Below are positions 1 to 5,044 of a stretch of 5,704 bases of DNA, in pieces. Positions within the stretch are counted from its first letter, which is position 1. The number at the start of each line of letters is the position of its first letter. Source of the stretch: Actinomycetota bacterium. GTDB taxonomy: Bacteria > Actinomycetota > Thermoleophilia > Gaiellales > Gaiellaceae. The DNA lies in the NCBI GenBank assembly GCA_013695295.1, contig JACDAS010000286.1:1-5704 (forward strand), given 5' to 3'. The translations under genes were made by a program, and so were the position numbers. The notes under the pieces are model-generated. The model did not search any database. It worked only from the letters and a program-made list of their open reading frames with translations, and was not told where the DNA came from.

Positions 1-60
1 GAGCGCAGCGCCGGTGAACGCCACGACCGCGACGGCCGCGACGAGCGTCAGCCGCCCCAC
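1..60 (-). CDS. N-terminus of a putative secreted or membrane-anchored protein (partial, runs off window)
   Basis: Only the first 20 codons are inside the window. Read from a GTG at 60-58, the frame is open to the edge and gives MGRLTLVAAVAVVAFTGAAL. This is one basic residue followed by a strongly hydrophobic stretch (about residues 4-15), as in a Sec signal peptide or an N-terminal membrane anchor. A purine-rich GGAAGGGG (75-68 on the minus strand) lies 7 nt before the GTG and is a credible ribosome binding site. The start overlaps the end of the aldehyde dehydrogenase gene by 13 nt, which suggests translational coupling and co-transcription. The mature protein is not visible, so no function can be given. 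The start and hydrophobic segment are seen directly; export is inferred. Confidence 0.5.
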   Translation of the reverse strand, partial: MGRLTLVAAVAVVAFTGAAL

Positions 61-1547
61 GGCTCGGCCCCTTCCTCGAAGCGGAGGTACGGCTCCAGCC
101 CGTGCAGGCCCCCCTCGCGGCCGAATCCCGACTCCTTGTAGCCGCCGAACGGCGAGGTCGGATCGAAGCGGTTGTACGTGTTCGCCCAGACCACACCCGC
201 CCGCAGGTGCTGGACCATCCAGAGGATGCGCGAGCCCTTCTCCGTCCAGACCCCGGCCGAGAGCCCGTAGGGCGTGTTGTTCGCCTTCTCGACGGCCTCG
301 TCCGGGGTGCGGAAAGTCAGCACCGAGAGGACCGGCCCGAAGATCTCCTCCTGGGCGATCCGGTGGCTCTGCGCGACGCCGGTGAAGACGGTCGGCGCGA
401 ACCAGAAGCCCTTCTCGGGCAGCCGGCATGGAGGCTGGTAGATCTCCGCGCCCTCCTCCTCGCCGGCGGCGACGAGCTCGGTGATCTTGTCCAGCTGCTG
501 GCGGGAGTTGATCGCCCCCACGTCGGTGTTCTTGTCGAGCGGGTCGCCGACCCGCAGCGTTCGCAGGCGGCGCTTCAGCTTGTCGATCGTCAGCTCGTAG
601 ATCGACTCCTGCACGAGCAGTCGGGAGCCCGCGCAGCAGACGTGGCCCTGGTTGAAGTAGATCCCGTTGACGATCCCCTCGACCGCCTGGTCGAGCGCCG
701 CGTCGTCGAAGACGATGTTCGCGGCCTTGCCGCCGAGCTCGAGCGTCAGCTTCTTGCCGGTGCCCGCAAGCTCGCGCTGGATCGCCTTGCCGACGTCCGT
801 CGAGCCGGTGAAGGCGATCTTGTCGACCCCGGACTGGACGAGTGCGGCACCGGTGCGGCCGTCGCCGGTGACGATGTTGACGACACCCGGAGGAAGCTCG
901 GCCTGGCGGACGACGTCGGCGAAGAGCAGGGCCGAGAGCGGCGTCGTCTCGGCGGGCTTCAACACGACCGTGTTGCCGGCTGCTAGGGCCGGGGCGATCT
1001 TCCATGCGAGCATCAGCAACGGGAAGTTCCACGGAATGATCTGACCCGCCACGCCGAGCGGCTTCGGACTCCGGTTCGGGAAGGCGTACTCGAGCTTGTC
1101 CGCCCAGCCGGCGTAGTAGAAGAAGTGCGCGGCCGCGAGGGGCAGATCGACGTCGCGCGACTCCTTGATCGGCTTCCCGCCGTTCATCGACTCGAGCACG
1201 GCGAATTCCCGGGCACGCTCCTGGAGCAGGCGCGCAATCCGGTAGAGGTACTTCGCGCGCTCCGACGCGGCGAGCGTCGACCAGCCGTCCTCGTAGGCCC
1301 CGCGCGCTGCGTCAACCGCCGCCTCGACGTCCTTCGGCCCGGACTGGGCGACCTCCGCGAGCGGCTCCTCGGTCGAGGGGTCGATCGTCGGGTACCACTC
1401 CCCGGAGCGCGGGTCGACGAGCTCTCCGCCCACGAAGTTGCCGTAGCGCTCCTCGAGCGAGACCACCTCGCGCGACTCCGGCGCCGCCGCGTAGTCCCAG
1501 CCGGAGGGGACGAGGGAGGCGTCCCGCTTGCGCTCGAGCTTGCTCAC
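48..1547 (-). CDS. NAD(P)-dependent aldehyde dehydrogenase, partner of DeoC
   Basis: A complete 499-residue member of the aldehyde dehydrogenase superfamily, which oxidises an aldehyde to the acid with NAD(P)+. Visible landmarks are the Rossmann-region IPWNFP (171-176, Asn174), VVLKPAE (194-200), FTGST (246-250), ELGGK with general base Glu270, and NQGHVCCAGSR, where Cys304 aligns with the catalytic cysteine 34 residues after the Glu, the same spacing as in human ALDH2. EEIFGPV (400-406) and SPFGGYKESGFGRE (465-478) complete the fold. The N-terminal YAAAPESR (19-26) and the overall sequence resemble the dehydrogenase found next to deoC in Streptomyces-type actinobacteria (from memory). The start is GTG with only a weak Shine-Dalgarno. 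It lies 114 nt downstream of deoC, so acetaldehyde released by DeoC is the likely substrate. The family is certain; the substrate is inferred from context. Confidence 0.95.
   Translation of the reverse strand: MSKLERKRDASLVPSGWDYAAAPESREVVSLEERYGNFVGGELVDPRSGEWYPTIDPSTEEPLAEVAQSGPKDVEAAVDAARGAYEDGWSTLAASERAKYLYRIARLLQERAREFAVLESMNGGKPIKESRDVDLPLAAAHFFYYAGWADKLEYAFPNRSPKPLGVAGQIIPWNFPLLMLAWKIAPALAAGNTVVLKPAETTPLSALLFADVVRQAELPPGVVNIVTGDGRTGAALVQSGVDKIAFTGSTDVGKAIQRELAGTGKKLTLELGGKAANIVFDDAALDQAVEGIVNGIYFNQGHVCCAGSRLLVQESIYELTIDKLKRRLRTLRVGDPLDKNTDVGAINSRQQLDKITELVAAGEEEGAEIYQPPCRLPEKGFWFAPTVFTGVAQSHRIAQEEIFGPVLSVLTFRTPDEAVEKANNTPYGLSAGVWTEKGSRILWMVQHLRAGVVWANTYNRFDPTSPFGGYKESGFGREGGLHGLEPYLRFEEGAEPWGG
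68..77 (-). promoter_or_regulatory. Ribosome binding site for the gene starting at 60
   Basis: The minus strand reads GAGGAAGGGG here, inside the last codons of the aldehyde dehydrogenase gene and 7 nt before a GTG. It is better than the sites in front of the dehydrogenase and deoC, and it supports the GTG at 60 as a true start. Confidence 0.45.
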
Positions 1548-1661
1548 CGGCTCGCCGCGAGAGGGTTGGCGGCGGGGACCCCACCCCCCACCCCCCGCCC
1601 CTTGGGTGGGGAAGACGATAGTGGCGGGTGGTTCACGCAGGTGTGCCGGTTTTGCGCCAAA
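1548..1661 (-). other. deoC-aldehyde dehydrogenase intergenic region
   Basis: This is 114 bases between the deoC stop and the GTG of the dehydrogenase. The half near the dehydrogenase holds the G-tract/hairpin element described separately. Upstream of it, the minus strand has a TANNNT hexamer, TATCGT (1620-1615), but I could not find a matching -35 box at 16-18 nt, so a promoter here is only possible. No U-tract follows any hairpin, so there is no standard intrinsic terminator. No small gene is supported. Confidence 0.4.
1579..1611 (-). promoter_or_regulatory. G-quadruplex motif overlapping a perfect 8-bp hairpin
   Basis: On the minus strand (transcript sense) four G-tracts occupy 1601-1598 (4 G), 1596-1591 (6 G), 1589-1584 (6 G) and 1582-1579 (4 G). 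They are separated by single bases C, T and T, an ideal pattern for a stable parallel quadruplex. Just before them the strand reads CCCCACCC (1611-1604). This can pair perfectly with GGGTGGGG in either of two registers (1593-1586 or 1586-1579), consuming two of the G-tracts. Quadruplex and hairpin are therefore mutually exclusive. The element ends 31 nt before the dehydrogenase start. The base pattern is seen directly; any regulatory role is inference. Confidence 0.5.
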
Positions 1662-2600
1662 TCAGTCGAGGGTGAAGTAGTCGGGGTTCTGGTATGCGCC
1701 GGTGCGCTCCTTGCGCAGCTGCATCAGCACGTCGTTCAAGAGTGACGAGGCGCCCAGACGGTAGAGATCTGGCGTCAGCCACTCGAGTCCGAGTGTCTCG
1801 TAGAGCTGGACGAGGTACTGGACGGCCTGCTTCGACTGTCGGATCCCGCCCGCCGGCTTCATCCCGACCATGCGCCCGGTCTCCTCGTAGACGTCCCGGA
1901 TCGCCTCCAGCATCACGAGCGTCACCGGGAGCGTCGCAGCGGAGGGGAGCTTTCCCGTCGAGGTCTTGATGAAGTCGGCCCCGGCCGCGATCGCCAGCAG
2001 CGAGGCCCTGCGGACATTGTCGTAGGTGCCGAGCTCGCCCGTCTCGACGATCACCTTCAGATGCGCCTCGCCGCAGGCCTCCTTCACCTGGACGATCTCG
2101 TCGTAGACCCTGGAGTAGCGGCCGGAGAGGAAGGCGCCGCGGTCGATCACCATGTCGACCTCGTCCGCTCCAAGCGCCACGACCTGGCGCACCTCTTCGA
2201 CCTTCCCGGCGAGTGGCGACTGGCCCGAGGGGAAGGCGGTCGCGACCGACGCCACCTTCACGCCCGAGCCACGCAGGCGCTCGACGGCTGGCGCGACGAG
2301 ATTCGGGTACACGCAGAGGGCGGCGACCGAAGGGATGCTCGCGTCGGAGGGATCCGGTCGAATCGCCTTGGACGCGAGCGCGGCCACCTTGCCCGGGGTG
2401 TCCGCCCCCTCGAGCGTCGTCAGGTCGATCATGCGAATCGCGAGCTCGAGCGCGAAGACCTTGGCCTCGCGCTTGATCGACCGCTTGGCCAGCGACGCTG
2501 CCCGCTCCTCGAGTGCGACGGCGTCGACAGAGCCGATCCGGGGAAGCCGGGGTTCGAGCGGGAGCTCGAAGCCGGCTGGCAGGGCCGGGGCCTTCGCCAC
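1662..2600 (-). CDS. deoC: Deoxyribose-phosphate aldolase, long DERA-like form
   Basis: A complete 312-residue class I aldolase that cleaves 2-deoxy-D-ribose-5-phosphate into glyceraldehyde-3-phosphate and acetaldehyde, the last step of deoxynucleoside catabolism in the cytoplasm. Catalytic residues are present: Asp149 in EVDMVID, Schiff-base Lys212 in DFIKTSTGK (209-217), and proton-relay Lys248 in VGMKPAGGIR (245-254). These match E. coli Asp102, Lys167 and Lys201. At about 310 residues it is longer than E. coli DeoC (about 259), and motifs such as CGEAHLK and ETGELGTYDN resemble the animal/actinobacterial DERA type. After TSTGK the usual V-N-A-T is S-A-A-T, a minor substitution. A tyrosine (Tyr308) lies near the C-terminus, as in the family. 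The start is a GTG with no good Shine-Dalgarno, but a -10-like hexamer sits 6 nt upstream. The next gene is the aldehyde dehydrogenase. Identity is secure. Confidence 0.96.
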   Translation of the reverse strand: MAKAPALPAGFELPLEPRLPRIGSVDAVALEERAASLAKRSIKREAKVFALELAIRMIDLTTLEGADTPGKVAALASKAIRPDPSDASIPSVAALCVYPNLVAPAVERLRGSGVKVASVATAFPSGQSPLAGKVEEVRQVVALGADEVDMVIDRGAFLSGRYSRVYDEIVQVKEACGEAHLKVIVETGELGTYDNVRRASLLAIAAGADFIKTSTGKLPSAATLPVTLVMLEAIRDVYEETGRMVGMKPAGGIRQSKQAVQYLVQLYETLGLEWLTPDLYRLGASSLLNDVLMQLRKERTGAYQNPDYFTLD

Positions 2601-2606
2601 GATCTG

Positions 2607-2612
2607 AGTGTA
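2607..2612 (-). promoter_or_regulatory. Candidate -10 element for leaderless deoC transcription
   Basis: The minus strand reads TACACT here, preceded by GGC and followed by CAGATC and then the GTG of deoC. TANNNT hexamers about 6-7 nt before the first transcribed base are the usual actinobacterial -10 arrangement. A transcript starting from this one would begin at or next to the GTG, giving a leaderless mRNA. This would explain why deoC lacks a Shine-Dalgarno. No convincing -35 box is visible. A six-base match can arise by chance, so this remains a hypothesis. Confidence 0.35.
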
Positions 2613-2650
2613 GCCCTGGGGGTCGTGCGGGCAGGCGAAGCGGACGCGAA

Positions 2651-2702
2651 CGGCGCGGACCGCCGCGGGGCTCGGGACGCCGCCCGCTCACGGATGGAGC
2701 GG
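2651..2702 (-). terminator. GC-rich small hairpins after era (weak or factor-dependent terminator candidate)
   Basis: The 115 bases between the era stop and deoC contain two small inverted repeats. One is a 6-bp stem, 2702-2697 with 2689-2684 and a 7-nt loop. The other is a 5-bp stem, 2665-2661 with 2655-2651 and a 5-nt loop. Neither is followed by a U-tract, so this is not a classic intrinsic terminator. Such stems are expected by chance at this GC content. If real, they would mark the end of the phoH-to-era unit. The rest of the gap shows only the -10-like site next to deoC. Confidence 0.2.
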
Positions 2703-2715
2703 CCGTCTCAGGAGC

Positions 2716-3576
2716 CTAGATCCCGAGACGCTCGAGGAGGCCATGGTCGCGGCGCCAGCGTGGCCGAACCTTGACCTGGAGGTCGAGGAAGACGTGCCGG
2801 CCGAGCAGCTGCTCGATCTCGGGGCGCGCTCGCGTGCCGATCTCGCGCACCATGCTCCCTCGCTTTCCGACCAGGATCTGCTTCTGCGACTCGGTCTCGA
2901 CCAAGAGGTTCGCGCGCGCGACCTTCTCGCCGAGCTCGAGCAGCTCGACGGTGATCGCATGCGGAACCTCCTCCTTCGTCAGGACGAGGGCCTTCTCGCG
3001 AATCAGCTCGGCGATCTGAAGCTCCGGCGAGAGGTCAGTTCGCTGCTCGGGCGGGAAATAGAGCGGCCCCTCGGGGAGCAGGCCGACGAGCTCCTCGCGC
3101 AGCTCCTCGACTCCGTCTCCCGTCTTCGCACTGACCGGGTGCAGGGCGAGGAAGTCCCCGAGTCCGGCGGCGGTCTGGATCTGGGAGGCGACGTGGCCCG
3201 GCTTCAGCCGGTCGACCTTGTTGACCACGATCACGACGGGCTTGCCGACGGCGAAGACGCGCTTGGCGATGAAGCGGTCGCCACCGCCGATCCGCTCGCG
3301 CGCCGAGAGGACGAAGAGGATCGCATCGACGTCGTCGAACGCCACGTCGACCGCCCGCTGCATCCGTTCGGTGAGGTCGTCGAGAGGTCGCTGGAACCCC
3401 GGCAGGTCGGCCAGCACGAGCTGGTACCCGTCGCCGTTCGCGACGCCGAGGATCCGCCTGCGCGTCGTCTGCGGCTTGTCGGAGGTGATCACGACCTTGC
3501 CGCGACAAAGCGCGTTCACGAGCGTCGACTTCCCGACGTTGGGCCGGCCCGCGAGCGCGACGAACCCGCTCCTCAC
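2716..3576 (-). CDS. era: GTPase Era, ribosome small-subunit assembly factor
   Basis: A 286-residue Era GTPase (E. coli Era is 301). Era binds the 3' end of 16S rRNA and assists 30S maturation at the inner face of the membrane. The GTPase domain has G1 GRPNVGKS (10-17), a switch-I QTTR (36-39), G3 DLPG (57-60), G4 NKVD (119-122) and G5 SAK (149-151). The C-terminal KH domain follows, with conserved EEVPHA (202-207), ETESQK (227-232) and VGKRG (236-240). G3 is oddly DLPG where Era normally has DTPG. The GTG at 3576 is chosen because it places G1 at the usual distance from the N-terminus and follows the cdd stop by 10 nt. The open frame upstream is serine/arginine-rich and overlaps cdd. The Shine-Dalgarno is weak, so translation is probably coupled to cdd. 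Identity is certain; the start is likely. Confidence 0.96.
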   Translation of the reverse strand: MRSGFVALAGRPNVGKSTLVNALCRGKVVITSDKPQTTRRRILGVANGDGYQLVLADLPGFQRPLDDLTERMQRAVDVAFDDVDAILFVLSARERIGGGDRFIAKRVFAVGKPVVIVVNKVDRLKPGHVASQIQTAAGLGDFLALHPVSAKTGDGVEELREELVGLLPEGPLYFPPEQRTDLSPELQIAELIREKALVLTKEEVPHAITVELLELGEKVARANLLVETESQKQILVGKRGSMVREIGTRARPEIEQLLGRHVFLDLQVKVRPRWRRDHGLLERLGI

Positions 3577-3586
3577 ACCCGGGGAG

Positions 3587-3952
3587 TCACAGCTCGAAGG
3601 TGTCGGGGAGGAGCTCTGCGGGCGTCGTCGTGACGAGCTCGCCCGCGCTGTCACGGTAGGTCACGCGCTCGACCCGGAACTCGTGCAGCCACTGCCGGCA
3701 GCCGCCGCAGGGCGACGCCGTGACCCCGATCGCCTCCAGGTCGCCGGGGCCGTAGCCGGCTCCGACCGCCGCGACGATCGCGCTCTTCTCCGCGCAGACG
3801 CCGAGCGGGTACGCGGCGTTCTCGACGTTGACCCCTTCGAAGACGCGCCCGTCCCGCGCGCGCACGGCCGCACCGACGAGGAAGCGCGAGTACGGCGCGT
3901 ATGCCCTTTCCGACGCGGCGACGGCCAGGTCGTAGAGCTCTCGACCGGTCAA
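3587..3952 (-). CDS. cdd: Cytidine deaminase, short zinc-dependent type
   Basis: A 121-residue cytidine/deoxycytidine deaminase of the small homotetrameric class, converting (deoxy)cytidine to (deoxy)uridine in pyrimidine salvage. The substrate-binding FEGVNVENAAYP (38-49, Asn42 and Glu44) is followed by CAEK (53-56), with zinc ligand Cys53 and catalytic Glu55. PCGGCRQ (81-87) supplies zinc ligands Cys82 and Cys85. Residue 56 is Lys, where the Bacillus enzyme has an Arg that interacts with the zinc cysteines. The frame is open far upstream, but that part overlaps the DgkA/PAP2 gene and shows no family similarity. The best start is a TTG at 3952-3950 inside a TTGA, so start and upstream stop overlap. 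It gives the expected N-terminus before LYDLAVAASERAYAPYS. The family is certain. The TTG start is inferred, as no ATG or GTG fits. Confidence 0.93.
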   Translation of the reverse strand: MTGRELYDLAVAASERAYAPYSRFLVGAAVRARDGRVFEGVNVENAAYPLGVCAEKSAIVAAVGAGYGPGDLEAIGVTASPCGGCRQWLHEFRVERVTYRDSAGELVTTTPAELLPDTFEL

Positions 3953-4677
3953 GAGAGCTGGAACACCGCCAGCGTCACGAGCGCGCCCAGCAGACCGCCG
4001 AAGGCGACCTCGAGCGCGGAGTGGACCCCGGACTCGACCCGGGTCTGCGCCACGAGCAGGGCCATGATCAGGGTCAGGGAGGAGACCAGGAATCGGTGGT
4101 CCGAGTCGCCGAGCACATACGTCGCCGCCATCCAGCCCGAGAAGGCGATCGCCGCGTGGCCGGAAGGAAGCCCGCCCCGCAGAGGGGTCCCGCGCCCGGT
4201 GTAGGCCTTGGCCGCGATCACGATGATGATCGTGAGGACCAGCGCGATCAGCGTCAACTCCGCGGGCGCGTTTCGGAGCTTGTCGAGCACCCGGGCGCTC
4301 CTGCCGCCGACCTCGCCGGAGAAGACGAGGTACCCCACGGCGACCGCGGTCACGGACGCGATCAGCACCGCCCCGGCGGCGACGTCCTTCGCGAGCTTCG
4401 CGAGCGGGTCGAACGAGGTGGTCGCGACGTCGATCGCCTGCTCGATCGCCGAGTTGAGCATCTCGGCGATCAGGACGAACGCAATCGCGAGCAGCAGCGC
4501 GATCAGCTCGAGCCGGTTCACGCCGGCCGCGAGCCCCCCGACGAGCACGAGCACCGCGACCGCGAAGTGGATCCGCATGTTCCGCTGCGTGCGGAGGACG
4601 TGGATGATCCCCTCGAGCGCGAAGTTGAAGCTCTCGAGGACGGAGGAGGGTGCCCGGCGTCGGTTCAGCGGCGCCAT
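3949..4677 (-). CDS. DgkA-type lipid kinase fused to a PAP2-type phosphatase (membrane protein)
   Basis: A 242-residue integral membrane protein with two domains. Residues about 12-120 resemble prokaryotic diacylglycerol/undecaprenol kinase: NFALEGI (18-24), then EMLNSAIEQAID (72-83), with Glu72, Asn75 and Glu79 matching the DgkA signature, and KLAKDVAAGAVLIA (94-107). Residues about 139-240 resemble a PAP2 phosphatase: PSGH (171-174) and, 39 residues later, TR-x5-H-x3-E (212-223), with His174, Arg213 and His219 as the expected catalytic set. Motif 1 is KAYTGRGTP (157-165), lacking the canonical Arg-Pro and very close to PSGH. By hand I count about seven membrane segments (36-52, 57-73, 99-119, 139-157, 174-190, 196-212, 222-240). 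The ATG at 4677 follows GGAGG by 4 nt and overlaps ybeY by 13 nt. A DgkA gene is common at this position. The substrate (diacylglycerol or undecaprenol) is not determinable. Confidence 0.88.
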   Translation of the reverse strand: MAPLNRRRAPSSVLESFNFALEGIIHVLRTQRNMRIHFAVAVLVLVGGLAAGVNRLELIALLLAIAFVLIAEMLNSAIEQAIDVATTSFDPLAKLAKDVAAGAVLIASVTAVAVGYLVFSGEVGGRSARVLDKLRNAPAELTLIALVLTIIIVIAAKAYTGRGTPLRGGLPSGHAAIAFSGWMAATYVLGDSDHRFLVSSLTLIMALLVAQTRVESGVHSALEVAFGGLLGALVTLAVFQLS

Positions 4678-5042
4678 CGCTCCTCCCGTGCCTGCATCTC
4701 GTCGCCGTGCTCGTAGCCGAGGAGGTGCAGCAGCCCGTGCACCAGCGGTTGGCGCCACTGCGCCCCGACGACCTGCGGGCAGAGGATCGCGTCGCCCAGC
4801 TGCCTCGGCACCCCGGCGGGAACCTCGCCGCGCCCGTCGATCGGAAACGACAGGACGTCCGTCGGCTCGTCGATGCCAAGATGGTCGCGCTTCAGGTGGC
4901 GCATCTCCACGGGGCCCACGAACGCCAGCCCAAGCTCTGCCTCCTCGATCCCCTCGGCCGCGAGCACCAAGCGGGCGAGGTCGGCCGCGGCCTCCTCCTC
5001 GACCTCCAGGCCGCTTCGGTTCGCGACCTCGATCGTGACCAT
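4665..5042 (-). CDS. ybeY: Endoribonuclease YbeY (rRNA maturation factor)
   Basis: A 125-residue UPF0054 metalloprotein. YbeY is a zinc-dependent endoribonuclease involved in 16S rRNA 3'-end processing and ribosome quality control in the cytoplasm. The zinc motif is intact: HGLLHLLGYEH (102-112) with His102, His106 and His112. Upstream are the family motifs TDVLSFP (61-67) and LGDAILCP (82-89). It is shorter than E. coli YbeY (about 155), mainly because only about 12 residues (90-101) separate the ILCP strand from the zinc helix, where the family usually has a longer helix-containing insert. The ATG lies 2 nt after the phoH stop with no strong Shine-Dalgarno, so translation is probably coupled. 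The phoH-ybeY pairing is conserved across bacteria. Identity is secure. Confidence 0.95.
   Translation of the reverse strand: MVTIEVANRSGLEVEEEAAADLARLVLAAEGIEEAELGLAFVGPVEMRHLKRDHLGIDEPTDVLSFPIDGRGEVPAGVPRQLGDAILCPQVVGAQWRQPLVHGLLHLLGYEHGDEMQAREERWRR
4680..4687 (-). promoter_or_regulatory. Strong ribosome binding site deciding the DgkA/PAP2 start
   Basis: The minus strand reads GGGAGGAG here, within the last codons of ybeY, with the GGAGG core 4 nt before the ATG at 4677. It supports that ATG over an upstream start in the same open frame near 4758, which would add 27 alanine/arginine-rich residues unlike the family. Confidence 0.6.
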
Positions 5043-5044
5043 GC

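Noticed and set aside
1615..1620. TATCGT as a promoter -10 for the dehydrogenase
   Set aside because: No -35-like hexamer at suitable spacing and no other support. I mention it only in the intergenic entry.
1652..1662. Small inverted repeat TTTG-CGC-CAAA as an operator
   Set aside because: Arms are only 4 bp, it touches the deoC stop, and there is no second copy near another start.
1633..2691. A 352-codon minus-strand frame overlapping all of deoC
   Set aside because: It is out of frame with an aldolase whose catalytic residues are all recognisable; its translation is low-complexity Arg/Gly/Pro.
3577..3654. Upstream extension of era by 26 codons
   Set aside because: The extra residues are a Ser/Arg-rich out-of-frame reading of cdd. 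The GTG at 3576 gives the normal Era N-terminus.
3953..4879. Upstream extension of the cdd frame to a 430-residue protein
   Set aside because: The added part overlaps the DgkA/PAP2 and ybeY genes in another frame and is Arg/Gly-rich without similarity. Cytidine deaminases of this class are about 120-135 residues.
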